Shown piece by piece: positions 1 through 8,400 of a DNA stretch of 64,000 nucleotides. Below the pieces are notes generated by a model, which did no database searches, was not told where the DNA came from, and saw nothing but the letters and a program-made list of their open reading frames with translations. How positions within the stretch are numbered: the first letter of the stretch is position 1; every line of letters begins with the position of its first letter. A program made the translations under genes and the position numbers. Origin of the DNA: Planctomycetota bacterium (GTDB lineage Bacteria > Planctomycetota > B15-G4); the NCBI GenBank assembly GCA_029245865.1, contig JAQWOM010000055.1:1-64000 (forward strand), in the 5' to 3' direction.

Positions 1-1
1 T

Positions 2-78
<77 letters not shown>

Positions 79-90
79 TACCGTTCCTGA

Positions 91-109
91 GTCCCATCCG
101 GCATGGGAC
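91..109. terminator. Small hairpin downstream of the sulfatase gene
   Basis: A perfect 7-bp stem (GTCCCAT / ATGGGAC) encloses a 5-base loop in the 126-base gap between the sulfatase stop and the tRNA-fMet gene. There is no T-run after it, so it may be a weak or Rho-assisted terminator, a processing signal, or chance. Confidence 0.25.
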
Positions 110-204
110 CCGATCAAGGTCGTTGTTCTAGCGAGGTGGGCCCTCGGGCGTCAAGCCTCCACGGCTTTCGAGCCCCCCCCGGCCACCTCAGAAGCCGCAG
201 GCCC

Positions 205-1587
205 TCAGTTCATCGAGGCGATCACGGCAATCAAGGAATCGTAGGCCACCTTCTGGTCCGGCGTCAGCTGGCTCACCGGCAAAAGGCTGACCTGCTCGAA
301 AGGGTCCTCCTGCAGGTCGTACATCCTGCGCTCCAACTCCATGCCCGGATAACGCTCGATCGTCAGCTTGTAGCGATGGTCGCGCGCCGTCCGAAGACGC
401 AAAGACTTCTCGCCTCCCACCCCGTTGGGCTGGAAACGCTCGGTGTACACCGCCTCACGCAACGGCTCCTGGCTGTTCGTGCGCAGAAGACGCGCAAGAC
501 TCTGGCCGTCCTGCTCCACATCCGGCTGCCGTGCCCCCACAAGATCCATCACCGTGGGAAAGAGGTCGACAATGCTCACCAACGCCGGACGCTCACCGGC
601 CTCGACGTCGGGCCCGTAAACCAACCACGGCACGTTGATGCCCTCTTCCTTCACCGAACCCTTGCTGCCCCCACTCACACCAAAAGGCGGCGTGATCGCG
701 TCGGCATAGGTGCCGTTGTCCCCGATCACGAAAACATAGGTGTCGGCCAACGTGCCCGGACGCAAACTCGTGAGCAGACGACCGATCTCGGTGTCCATCG
801 CCTCGGCCATCGCTCGGTACTTCTGCACCGAACCCACCGGGTTCTTCTGGCTGTGCAAATGCGCCGGCGGCACATGCAGTGGCTTGTGCACCGCCTGGAA
901 AGCCACCCACACAAACCACGGGTCGCCTCCGAACTCTTCGATGACTTCGAGCGCGTCATCCACCACCTGGCTGGTGGCATAGGTGCTCGTGACCTCCTGC
1001 ACGGCCCCGCGACTGTCGGCGTCGTTGCGGATCCAGTTGCTGTAATCACCGATGTTTTTGAAGCTGCCCAGGTGACGCTCGAAACCGCCCCAGGTGATCG
1101 CATGACGCCACGGGTCAGGCTGGTCGTCCGCAGCCAGATGCCACTTGCCGATGGCCGCCGTGCGGTAACCCTCCTCGGACAAGGCCTCCGCCAGCGTCCA
1201 CTCGCTGTCCGCCAGCGGCGGATCGTCAGGGTCCATGGAGTTGCCCACGCCGTGCCGGAACGGATGGCGCCCGGTGAGCAAGGTCGCCCGGGCAGGCGAA
1301 CAGACCGGCGTCGCCCACGCATGACGGAACAACACCGAATGGTCGGCGATGAGATCCATGAAAGGTGTCGGACCCGCCCCCCGGTGCTCGCCGTAAGCCC
1401 CGACCTTGTCGACCCCGATGTCGTCGAGCAACAACACCAGGATGTTGGGCTCAGGGATAGGGGCCACGGGAGCCGCCGCCGGGTCGGCCGAGTTCGGCGA
1501 CGTCCCACCCGTCGGCACGGCACTCAGAGCCTGGGCCTGAATGGGCAGCAGCAACGAAAGCGACAACGACAGGGCAAGGGCCAGCAT
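205..1587 (-). CDS. Exported sulfatase (arylsulfatase A-like, FGly type)
   Basis: A 460-residue protein with a hydrophobic leucine-rich N-terminus (about residues 1-21) that looks like a Sec signal peptide. It is followed by a Pro/Ala linker and then the alkaline-phosphatase-fold sulfatase domain. The formylglycine signature C-x-P-x-R is present as C96-S-P-A-R100, and the upstream metal-binding Asp pair is at 55-56. A conserved GDNG segment lies near residue 290. Family members hydrolyse sulfate esters of glycans or lipids, usually in the periplasm or outside the cell. The Cys96 must be matured by a formylglycine-generating enzyme, which is not in this window. The substrate cannot be told from sequence. 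The gene stands alone between two tRNA genes. Confidence 0.92.
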   Translation of the reverse strand: MLALALSLSLSLLLPIQAQALSAVPTGGTSPNSADPAAAPVAPIPEPNILVLLLDDIGVDKVGAYGEHRGAGPTPFMDLIADHSVLFRHAWATPVCSPARATLLTGRHPFRHGVGNSMDPDDPPLADSEWTLAEALSEEGYRTAAIGKWHLAADDQPDPWRHAITWGGFERHLGSFKNIGDYSNWIRNDADSRGAVQEVTSTYATSQVVDDALEVIEEFGGDPWFVWVAFQAVHKPLHVPPAHLHSQKNPVGSVQKYRAMAEAMDTEIGRLLTSLRPGTLADTYVFVIGDNGTYADAITPPFGVSGGSKGSVKEEGINVPWLVYGPDVEAGERPALVSIVDLFPTVMDLVGARQPDVEQDGQSLARLLRTNSQEPLREAVYTERFQPNGVGGEKSLRLRTARDHRYKLTIERYPGMELERRMYDLQEDPFEQVSLLPVSQLTPDQKVAYDSLIAVIASMN

Positions 1588-1732
1588 GTCAGGAAGTATA
1601 GAGCCAAGCGGGCCAGACGGCTCGAAAGCTCCCTCGCCGAGAGGCCTTCGGCGGGTCGGCCCAAAAGGGCCCTGACCACACCCTACAAGCCGTCAACCGG
1701 CAGATTCAGACACGCACGAGGGCCGCAAGAAA

Positions 1733-1821
1733 TGGTGCCCAGAACAGGGCTCGAACCTGCACCCGGTTTAACCCGGACTAGGCCCTCAACCTAGCGTGTC
1801 TACCAATTCCACCATCTGGGC
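1733..1821 (-). tRNA. tRNA-Leu (anticodon GAG), CCA encoded
   Basis: On the minus strand the 7-bp acceptor stem GCCCAGA pairs with TCTGGGC. The anticodon stem CTAGG/CCTAG encloses the loop TTGAGGG, giving anticodon GAG. A long variable arm typical of class II leucine tRNAs is present, and the T-arm has GTTCGAG. The encoded CCA ends at 1733. Length including CCA is 89 bases. Confidence 0.95.
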
Positions 1822-1888
1822 ACCGCGTGGAGCGCAGATTCCAGCCCACGGAGCCCCCCTCGGTCAACCCCCGGCCTGACTTCGTTCC

Positions 1889-4000
1889 TCAGCGGGGCCC
1901 CATGGTCTCGAGATGAAGCTCGAGATTCATCGACCGATCGCCCAGCCGGAGACCCAGCACTCCCTGCTCTAAAAGGGGGAGCCACGCCCAATCCTGAGCC
2001 CATTCCCGGGCCAGAGCCGGAATGGTCTCGCGGCGACGGGTGGCCTCCATCTCGTCGAGAATCTGATCCAGTTCTTCGTTCACCGCGTCCTCGACGTCCG
2101 GCGGCAAGCTGTCCGCCTCTTTGAACTGTGGGTAAGCCCGCTGGATGAGCTTCCGGCGCTCACGCTGCCGCTCGACACCAAAGTCGATGATCGTCGCGAG
2201 GTCCGCCGCGTAGGCCGCGTAGGGCTCCAGCACGAGCTGCAAAGAGTCCACCGAGAGCCAGGCCGCCGCATTGCCCCTGGCCACCTGAAGGCCGCCCCGG
2301 TCGAACGCGTCGAGCAAGCGCCCCACCTTCTCTTGCCCGGCCAGTGACATGCGTGTGCCGGTGTAAATCTGCACGACTTCACGCAACAAATCATTGTCGT
2401 TCGACAGCGCCAACATCTCTCCGTCAAGAACGATGTACGCGATCTCTTCGAAAGGCTGGTTCACGAAACTCAACCAACGCCGTTCGCCCACCCCCTCGTC
2501 TAGCTTCAACATGCCCCCGTCATTCGACACACCGAAGAGAGCGTGAGCTCGAAGAAAGCTGTCTTCGATCGCAAGCCAGGTCTCGAGGTCGTCGATGGGC
2601 AGTAGAAAAACCGTGGCCGGTAAGGGCTGACTGCCCTCCGGAATCTCATGGTCCAGAGGGCGCATCGCCACCGTGATCTCATCGCCCAGAGCGCGCGACA
2701 ACTCGGCGATCATCTCCGGAACCGTGTCCACTTGCCGGCCCGCCGTCAGGCTGGCCACTTCGCGCAGGGTGCTGTTCACCAGACTCAACACGTCCGGCGA
2801 GAACCCGCTGCTGACCGTGGTCAAGAAACGCCCCAGCGCCACGTTCAGGGTGATCAGCGCCGAAAGGTCCGTCGGCATGAGCCCCAACGACTCGCGCAAA
2901 CGGTCCCGCACGACGAAATCTCGCTGGCCCAGAAGCCCCCCCTGGTCCGTCGAGGCTCGCCCGAAGTCGATCTCTCCGTGCATGCGCAACGACACCGAGC
3001 CCGGCCCCAGATCCAGACGACCCACGACATCTTCCAGAAGCTCGGTGTCGATCAACCCCAGCAGGATGTTGGCCAGGGCGTCCTCCCGTGGGCCGCTCTT
3101 GTCCGGAGTCATGCCCCAGCTCTCCAGCAAGGTCCCGGCTGCCACGGCGAACTCGGCGCTGAAACCCGCCGACGGTTCGGCCAGCGTGCGGGGAAGGTGC
3201 CCGTCGTAGGTCCGCGACAAACCCACGCTGCGTTCAGGATCGCTGACTCCCTTCACGAACCGCAAGACATCGCGGATCAAGGACTCGTCATCGGACACCA
3301 CGAGCAGATCTGTCTCGCGTGCGTAGAAATAAGCCTCGCTGTCAGCAGCCGCAGCAACGCCGGGCAAGGCCGACCCTCCCGAGCCGGGCAGCGTCACCTG
3401 GAAGTAACTGACTTCCGCATGCTCCTCGTCACGCAACAACTCGCGCGTCGCCCCCGGCACAGCCGACTCCAAGGTGGCGTCAAAGCCAAAGAGCTCCACG
3501 GCCAGCTTGGCCTTGGCACTGAGTCGTGCCATCAGCGCCCAGTCCCCACGACCCTGCAAGTCGCGCCCGATGAGAACCACTTCCTGACCCAGAACATCGG
3601 CCACAGGGTCGAGCGGAAGATCGCGCAGTTGAGGCTGCACCTCATCGACAAGCCGTTCCAGCTCGTCGGGCCAGGTCAGCTGCGTGAAGTAAGCGCTCTC
3701 CTGGAACTCCCGCCACTTCGAGGTGTTCCGGAGTCGGTCGTAAATCCTGGGCACCGGCAAGCCCTCGTCGTCCACAACGTCCGAGGCCAGGGCCTCTCGG
3801 CGCACGAAAAGATCCACATCCCGTGGGACCAACAACTGATAGGCCGGCTGATCCCCCTCGAACGGGTCAAAGAAGACCTTCGTGAAGGAGAAATAGAGCA
3901 GCGCCAGGACGAGGCCCGCGATGAGCAGAATTCGGCCGCCAAGCCCCTTGGAGCGGCCACGAGAGCCGTGGCGCCTACGCTTTCTGGCCTTACGTGCCAT
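1889..4000 (-). CDS. Large single-anchor membrane protein of unknown function
   Basis: A 703-residue protein. I chose the ATG at 4000 because it places a very basic stretch (K/R-rich, residues 2-20) directly before one hydrophobic helix at about 23-40, the typical layout of an N-in signal anchor. The remaining ~660 residues would lie outside the cytoplasm. They contain no cysteine-rich, repeat or enzymatic motif that I recognise. Alternating beta-type segments such as LVVSDDESLIRDVL and ALSNDNDLLREVV are reminiscent of DUF3352-like exported proteins, but this is a weak resemblance. The C-terminal 130 residues are charged and probably helical. An upstream in-frame ATG at 4174 would run into the divergent aminotransferase gene, so it is less likely. 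No function can be assigned. Confidence 0.75.
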   Translation of the reverse strand: MARKARKRRRHGSRGRSKGLGGRILLIAGLVLALLYFSFTKVFFDPFEGDQPAYQLLVPRDVDLFVRREALASDVVDDEGLPVPRIYDRLRNTSKWREFQESAYFTQLTWPDELERLVDEVQPQLRDLPLDPVADVLGQEVVLIGRDLQGRGDWALMARLSAKAKLAVELFGFDATLESAVPGATRELLRDEEHAEVSYFQVTLPGSGGSALPGVAAAADSEAYFYARETDLLVVSDDESLIRDVLRFVKGVSDPERSVGLSRTYDGHLPRTLAEPSAGFSAEFAVAAGTLLESWGMTPDKSGPREDALANILLGLIDTELLEDVVGRLDLGPGSVSLRMHGEIDFGRASTDQGGLLGQRDFVVRDRLRESLGLMPTDLSALITLNVALGRFLTTVSSGFSPDVLSLVNSTLREVASLTAGRQVDTVPEMIAELSRALGDEITVAMRPLDHEIPEGSQPLPATVFLLPIDDLETWLAIEDSFLRAHALFGVSNDGGMLKLDEGVGERRWLSFVNQPFEEIAYIVLDGEMLALSNDNDLLREVVQIYTGTRMSLAGQEKVGRLLDAFDRGGLQVARGNAAAWLSVDSLQLVLEPYAAYAADLATIIDFGVERQRERRKLIQRAYPQFKEADSLPPDVEDAVNEELDQILDEMEATRRRETIPALAREWAQDWAWLPLLEQGVLGLRLGDRSMNLELHLETMGPR

Positions 4001-4158
4001 GGAATTGGGTTCCGGATCCGGTCTTCGAAGAGGCTTGGACGATCCAAGAGGGTCTCGACGTCCCGGTCCCTTCGCAAGACCCAATCGAAGAGCAAACCCT
4101 GAACTCCGGCCGAGGATTGCCATGCGCTCCTCGGGGCTCAGAGCGTTATCGTCGCGGA

Positions 4159-5370
4159 ATGAAGATCTCAGCACGCGCTCGCTCGATTCCGCCCTCTGTC
4201 GTCTTCGAACTCGGCGCCCGCGTCAGCGAACTGAAACGCGCTGGCGAGAACGTCGTGAGCCTCGGCGCCGGGCAACCTGATTTCCCCAGCCCCCGCGAGG
4301 CCGTGGAGGCCGCTCAGGCTTTTCTGGAGAGTGGCCAGGTGGGCTACACGCCCGCCTCGGGCATTCCCGAACTCCGGGCCGCGGCCGCCGAACTCGTCAG
4401 CCGGGTGGCGGGCTGCTCGTACGAACCCTCTCAGGTCGTGGTCACCAGCGGCGCCAAGGAGGCGCTGGCTCTGGCCATCGCCAGTGCCTGTGATCCCGGC
4501 GAAGAAGTGCTGCTTCCGGCCCCGGGGTGGCTCAGCTATGCCCCCATGTGCTTGGCCGTGGATGCCGTTCCGGTGCCCGTGGCCGGCGATCCCGAGCGGG
4601 GCTTCCGCTGGAATCCAGACGATCTGGCCGCGGCCATCACTCCGGCCACCCGAGCCCTCGTGGTGAACAGCCCCTCGAACCCCACGGGCCTGGTCTACAC
4701 CCGGGACGAACTGGCCGCCATCGCTCAGGTCTGCATCGACCACGACCTGCTGCTCATCTCCGACGAGATTTACTGGCCCTTCGTTTACGAGGGCCGCTTC
4801 AGCTCTCCGGCGGCTCTTCCCGGCATGGCCGAGCGGACCGTGGTGATCAATGGCCTCTCCAAATCGCACAGCATGACCGGCTGGCGTATTGGCTTCCTGG
4901 CAGCACCAGAAGACATGGCCAAGGCCGCAGGGAGTCTCAAGAGTCATCTCACGAGCAACGCCGCGACTCCCAGTCAGCACGCTGCACTGGCGGCTCTGGC
5001 CGCCGGAGACGCCCACGCCGAGATGATGACGGTCGCCTTCACCCGGCGCCGCCAGCTCGCCCTGGACGCCCTCGCGGCCATGCCCGATGTGCACCTGGAG
5101 GCCCCAGGAGGCGCGTTCTACGTGTTTCCGAGGGTTGATGCCTACTACGGCAAGCACGCCAGCGGCTCCATCCAGGGCAGCGTCGAGCTGTCTGCCGCGC
5201 TCCTGGAACACGTCCGGCTCGCCGTCGTCCCCGGGGCCGCCTTTGGCGAGGACCGCTGCGTACGCCTCTCCATTGCCGCTGCCGACGAGGTGCTGGCCGA
5301 TGGGCTGGAGCGCATGGCGAGCTTTCTCGCCTCACTTCGGCAGGGCGCGCCAGCCGGCCCGAGCTGCTGA
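4159..5370 (+). CDS. Pyridoxal-phosphate aminotransferase, class I/II (aspartate aminotransferase-like)
   Basis: A 403-residue fold-type I aminotransferase. The Schiff-base lysine is K235 in the context SKSHSMTGWR. Cofactor-binding residues N174 (NSPSNPTG) and D202/Y205 (SDEIY) are also present. The N-terminal segment with SLGAGQPDFPSP and the GYTP motif is typical of the Ig subgroup of aspartate/prephenate-type aminotransferases. It transfers an amino group between an amino acid and a 2-oxo acid in the cytoplasm. The exact donor (Asp, aromatic or other) cannot be fixed by eye. The ATG at 4159 was chosen over an earlier in-frame ATG at 3994 because homologues begin near this point and the longer form overlaps the divergent gene. 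No neighbour narrows the pathway. Confidence 0.9.
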   Translation: MKISARARSIPPSVVFELGARVSELKRAGENVVSLGAGQPDFPSPREAVEAAQAFLESGQVGYTPASGIPELRAAAAELVSRVAGCSYEPSQVVVTSGAKEALALAIASACDPGEEVLLPAPGWLSYAPMCLAVDAVPVPVAGDPERGFRWNPDDLAAAITPATRALVVNSPSNPTGLVYTRDELAAIAQVCIDHDLLLISDEIYWPFVYEGRFSSPAALPGMAERTVVINGLSKSHSMTGWRIGFLAAPEDMAKAAGSLKSHLTSNAATPSQHAALAALAAGDAHAEMMTVAFTRRRQLALDALAAMPDVHLEAPGGAFYVFPRVDAYYGKHASGSIQGSVELSAALLEHVRLAVVPGAAFGEDRCVRLSIAAADEVLADGLERMASFLASLRQGAPAGPSC

Positions 5371-5384
5371 GACCCTTCCGAAAA

Positions 5385-5407
5385 GTTTTCCACGACCGGT
5401 GGATAAC
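5385..5407. repeat. Imperfect inverted repeat with DnaA-box-like arms
   Basis: Arms GTTTTCCAC and GTGGATAAC pair at 8 of 9 positions around a 5-base spacer. The right arm read on the minus strand is TTATCCAC, close to the DnaA box consensus TTATNCACA. It lies 15 bases after the aminotransferase stop and about 100 bases before the transketolase start. It may act as a terminator hairpin or a protein site. A lone pair of such sites does not make an origin. Confidence 0.3.
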
Positions 5408-5508
5408 TTTCCATACTTGCGCTGACCGGCCTCGATGGAGAACGTACCTGTCGTTGCGAGTGTCGGGCACGCTCGCCGCCACCGGCACACACCGAGGATA
5501 AAAACTTC

Positions 5509-6465
5509 GTGACCGTCACCCAGACCAGTGGCGAAGTGGCCACCCGTGAGGCTTACGGGAAGACACTCGCTGCACTTGGCGGAGAACGCCAAGACATCAT
5601 CGTCCTGGATGCCGACCTGTCCGGCTCCACCAAGACGGCCAACTTCAAGAAGCTGTACCCCGACCGCTTTTTCAACATGGGCGTGTCCGAGTGCAACATG
5701 ATCGGCACGGCTTCGGGACTCGCCAGCACAGGTCTCACCGTCTTCGCTTCATCGTTCTCGATGTTTGCCGTGGGCAAAGCCTTCGAGCAAGTGCGGCAAG
5801 AAATTGCCTTGCCCGTCGCCAACGTGAAAATCTGCGGCACGCATGCAGGCATCACCGTCGGCGAAGATGGTGCAAGCCATCAGACGCTCGAAGACATTGC
5901 CATCATGCGCGTGCTGCCCAACATGCGGGTCTTTGTTCCGGCAGATGCGCGCGAAACCGAACAGGTCATCCGCGCCGTCGCTGCAAGCCCCGGCCCGGCC
6001 TACGTGCGCCTCTCGCGCATGAAGACCCCGCAGTTCTTGCCCGACGACTACAACTTCGAGATCGGCAAGATCAACACCCTCCGAGACGGCGCAGACATCA
6101 CGATTGCTGCGACCGGCACGACCGTCATGCACGCGCTGGCGGCCGCAGACGCTCTGGCCAGCAAGGGCATTTCGGCGCGCATCCTGAACGTGTGCAGCAT
6201 CAAGCCGCTGGACACCGAGACGCTCGTCAAGGCGGCCCGGGAAACCGGCGCCATCGTCACCGTCGAAGAGCACCAGCGTGCCGGCGGCATGGGCAGCGCC
6301 GTGGCCGAAGTTGTCGCGGAACACGCCGCCTGCCCCGTACGCCGACTCGGCATGAACGACCGCTTTGGCGAGTCGGGCTCCGGGGGGCAACTCATGGATC
6401 ACTTCGGTCTTACGGCACCGGCCATCTCCGGCGCCGCGCTTGAACTCTTGGGCCACGCATCGTGA
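5509..6465 (+). CDS. Transketolase, C-terminal subunit
   Basis: A 318-residue protein corresponding to the pyrimidine-binding and C-terminal domains of transketolase. The conserved glutamate that activates thiamine diphosphate is E61, in the context NMGVSE. This is followed by the glycine-rich GTASGLAS segment and the family pattern CGTHAGITVGEDG-ASHQ. The C-terminal half has the typical alpha/beta domain. It needs the N-terminal subunit encoded next door to form a complete enzyme for two-carbon transfer between sugar phosphates in the pentose phosphate pathway. A DXS-like role is less likely given the close transketolase match. The start is GTG, with GAGG about 12 bases upstream. Its stop overlaps the next start by four bases (GTGA). 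Confidence 0.92.
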   Translation: MTVTQTSGEVATREAYGKTLAALGGERQDIIVLDADLSGSTKTANFKKLYPDRFFNMGVSECNMIGTASGLASTGLTVFASSFSMFAVGKAFEQVRQEIALPVANVKICGTHAGITVGEDGASHQTLEDIAIMRVLPNMRVFVPADARETEQVIRAVAASPGPAYVRLSRMKTPQFLPDDYNFEIGKINTLRDGADITIAATGTTVMHALAAADALASKGISARILNVCSIKPLDTETLVKAARETGAIVTVEEHQRAGGMGSAVAEVVAEHAACPVRRLGMNDRFGESGSGGQLMDHFGLTAPAISGAALELLGHAS

Positions 6466-7331
6466 CTGCTACACACCCATCCCCATCGCGCACCACGGAT
6501 CCCGGCATGACGCCTGACTTCCAGGAACTCGCAATCGTTGCCAATGAACTCCGCGGTGACGTTCTGCGCATGCTGCAACTCGCGGGCTCCGGACACCCTG
6601 GCGGCTCGCTCGGCATGACCGACGTCTTCACCACACTCTGGTTCGGGGGGCACCTGAAGGTCGACCCGCAGAATCCGACCTGGGAAGACCGTGACCGCTT
6701 CGTGCTGAGCAACGGGCACATCTGCCCGATCCTCTACGCGATCCTGGCGCGACAGGACTACTTCCCACGCGAAGAGCTCTGGACGCTGCGCAAGCTGGGG
6801 TCTTCGCTGCAAGGCCACCCCGACTTTCACTTCACCAAGGGCGTGGATTGCTGCACCGGCAGCCTCGGCAACGGCGTGAGCGTTGCCCTCGGCATGGCCA
6901 TGGGCGCGCGCGCACAGGGCAAGAACTTCCGTGTGTATGCAGGAACATCAGACGGCGAATCACAAGAAGGGCAAGTGTGGGAGATGGCGTCGGCCGCCGC
7001 ACACCACAAGGTCGACAACCTCACCTTGCTCATGGACAGGAACGGCATTCAGATTGACGGCTTCACCAAGGATGTCATGGATCAGGGCGACCTTGGGGCC
7101 AAGTACAAGAGCTTTGGTTGGCACGTTCAGGAGGTCGATGGGCACGACATGATGGCCATCCACCAGGCTTTGAACGAAGCCAAGAAGGCAAGCGGCAAGC
7201 CGCAACTCATCGTGTGCAACACCGTGTTGGGTAAAGGTGTTTCGTTCATGGAGAACGAACCCGGATGGCACGGCGTCACTCCCGATGAAGAGCAGCTCAA
7301 GAAGGCGTTGGACGAACTCGGGCTGGATTAG
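6462..7331 (+). CDS. Transketolase, N-terminal subunit
   Basis: A 289-residue protein equal to the N-terminal, diphosphate-binding half of transketolase. Visible motifs are the catalytic/cofactor histidine H45 in GSGHPGGS, SNGH near residue 85, and the thiamine-diphosphate motif from S163-D-G to N194. It would pair with the preceding subunit. The GTG start at 6462 is favoured because it gives a GTGA overlap with the upstream stop; ATG at 6507 is an alternative that would remove 15 weakly conserved residues. Split transketolases usually have the N-subunit gene first; here the order is reversed. Confidence 0.92.
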   Translation: MTATHPSPSRTTDPGMTPDFQELAIVANELRGDVLRMLQLAGSGHPGGSLGMTDVFTTLWFGGHLKVDPQNPTWEDRDRFVLSNGHICPILYAILARQDYFPREELWTLRKLGSSLQGHPDFHFTKGVDCCTGSLGNGVSVALGMAMGARAQGKNFRVYAGTSDGESQEGQVWEMASAAAHHKVDNLTLLMDRNGIQIDGFTKDVMDQGDLGAKYKSFGWHVQEVDGHDMMAIHQALNEAKKASGKPQLIVCNTVLGKGVSFMENEPGWHGVTPDEEQLKKALDELGLD

Positions 7332-7347
7332 GCACCAGCCAGGCATG

Positions 7348-7373
7348 GGACCCGCCGCCCGATCGGCGGGTCC
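7348..7373 (+). terminator. Terminator hairpin after the transketolase genes
   Basis: A perfect 10-bp GC-rich stem (GGACCCGCCG / CGGCGGGTCC) with a 6-base loop begins 16 bases after the transketolase stop. The downstream T content is modest (CCCTTTCT), so termination may be partial. It is the strongest terminator-like structure I found in the window. Confidence 0.6.
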
Positions 7374-7469
7374 AACCCTTTCTGCGCGGACCCAGACATC
7401 GGGTTCCCGGTCTCGGGTCGTTATGCTGAACGTGTCGTCGACCAGCCTGGCTTGCAGAGGAGTCCTCGC

Positions 7470-8342
7470 CTGAACATAGAGCGCCCCAAACTCGGTGCCC
7501 TCGCGCCCACCGGATTGATCGACGCGCGCAAGCAACTGCACCATGCGCTGCAACTCGTGGCTTCTGGCGCTCGCAGCTTCGCCACGCCCCAGCCGAAGGA
7601 TGCACACGCGCAACTCAGCTGGATGCCCGAACACGACGCGCTGGTCACGGAGCCCCTCGGAGCTTCAGAAGAATCACCGCGACTGGCACTGCAACTCGAC
7701 ACGCCCAGCGTGGCGATCGTCAAAAGCGACGGCACCTGGATCAGGCTCCCCCTCACGGGACGCGTGCGCACCGAGGCCGCGGGCTGGCTGCGCGCTCAGA
7801 TGGCGGTTCTAGATCTCCATGCAGCGTCCTACTTGCTCGACTGCCCCTATGTCATCCCGCACCACCCCGTCACCGACGGGATTCGCTTCTTCGAACCGAG
7901 CGACGTCGCCCTGGGTACCCCTGAAGAACTGGCGAAATGGTTCATGTTTGCGGATTCCAAACTGCGCGCCGTGAGCGCACGCGAAGAACACGCGTCTGAC
8001 GTGAAATGTTCACCACATCACTTCAGCATCGCCACTCAAATCGCACTGCCTCAGAGCGGGACTTCCGGGCGACCATCCTCGATGGCCGTTGGCATGTCCC
8101 CGGGCGACGCATCCTTTGAGAGGCCCTATTTCTACGTCACACCCAGTCCGACGCCAGATCCAAACACCCCTCGCCCCGACCTGCTGCGCGGGCGCTGGCG
8201 AAGTGATGGCTGGTCCGGCGCCGTGCTGACCGTCGACAAATTGCTGGCCCCAGGCAACGCAACGCCAGAGGAACAGCTCAACGACTTTCTGGGTTCTGCG
8301 ATCGAGGCCGTGCGCACGTGTCACGAAAAAACGCGCTCGTGA
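7470..8342 (+). CDS. Conserved hypothetical protein, possibly DUF5996-like
   Basis: About 290 residues, soluble, no signal or membrane segment. The layout is a short helical start (ARKQLHHALQ), beta-rich segments, a central PHHFSIA stretch, then an SPGD...PYFYVTPSP segment and a helical end. This resembles the order of motifs in DUF5996-type proteins, but the match is only by eye. There is no ATG near the 5' end. AGAGGAG at 7456-7462 lies 7 bases before an in-frame CTG at 7470, which I take as the most likely start; TTG at 7452 is in frame but overlaps that ribosome-binding site. The gene sits 58 bases before the metallo-beta-lactamase-fold gene and may be co-transcribed with it. Confidence 0.65.
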   Translation: MNIERPKLGALAPTGLIDARKQLHHALQLVASGARSFATPQPKDAHAQLSWMPEHDALVTEPLGASEESPRLALQLDTPSVAIVKSDGTWIRLPLTGRVRTEAAGWLRAQMAVLDLHAASYLLDCPYVIPHHPVTDGIRFFEPSDVALGTPEELAKWFMFADSKLRAVSAREEHASDVKCSPHHFSIATQIALPQSGTSGRPSSMAVGMSPGDASFERPYFYVTPSPTPDPNTPRPDLLRGRWRSDGWSGAVLTVDKLLAPGNATPEEQLNDFLGSAIEAVRTCHEKTRS

Positions 8343-8400
8343 GACGCAACGACACGCCCGCACCTCCCAAAAATCTTTTCAACACGACAAGGAACGACTC

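Noticed and set aside
103-1794. A 563-codon open frame on the plus strand
   Set aside because: It is antisense to the sulfatase gene and runs through the tRNA-Leu gene; the composition is Arg/His-rich, as expected for a shadow frame.
2648-4102. A 484-codon plus-strand frame
   Set aside because: Antisense to the signal-anchored protein; no domain and shadow-like composition.
5385-5407. Replication origin
   Set aside because: Only one pair of DnaA-like boxes, no AT-rich unwinding element, and no dnaA, dnaN or parAB nearby.
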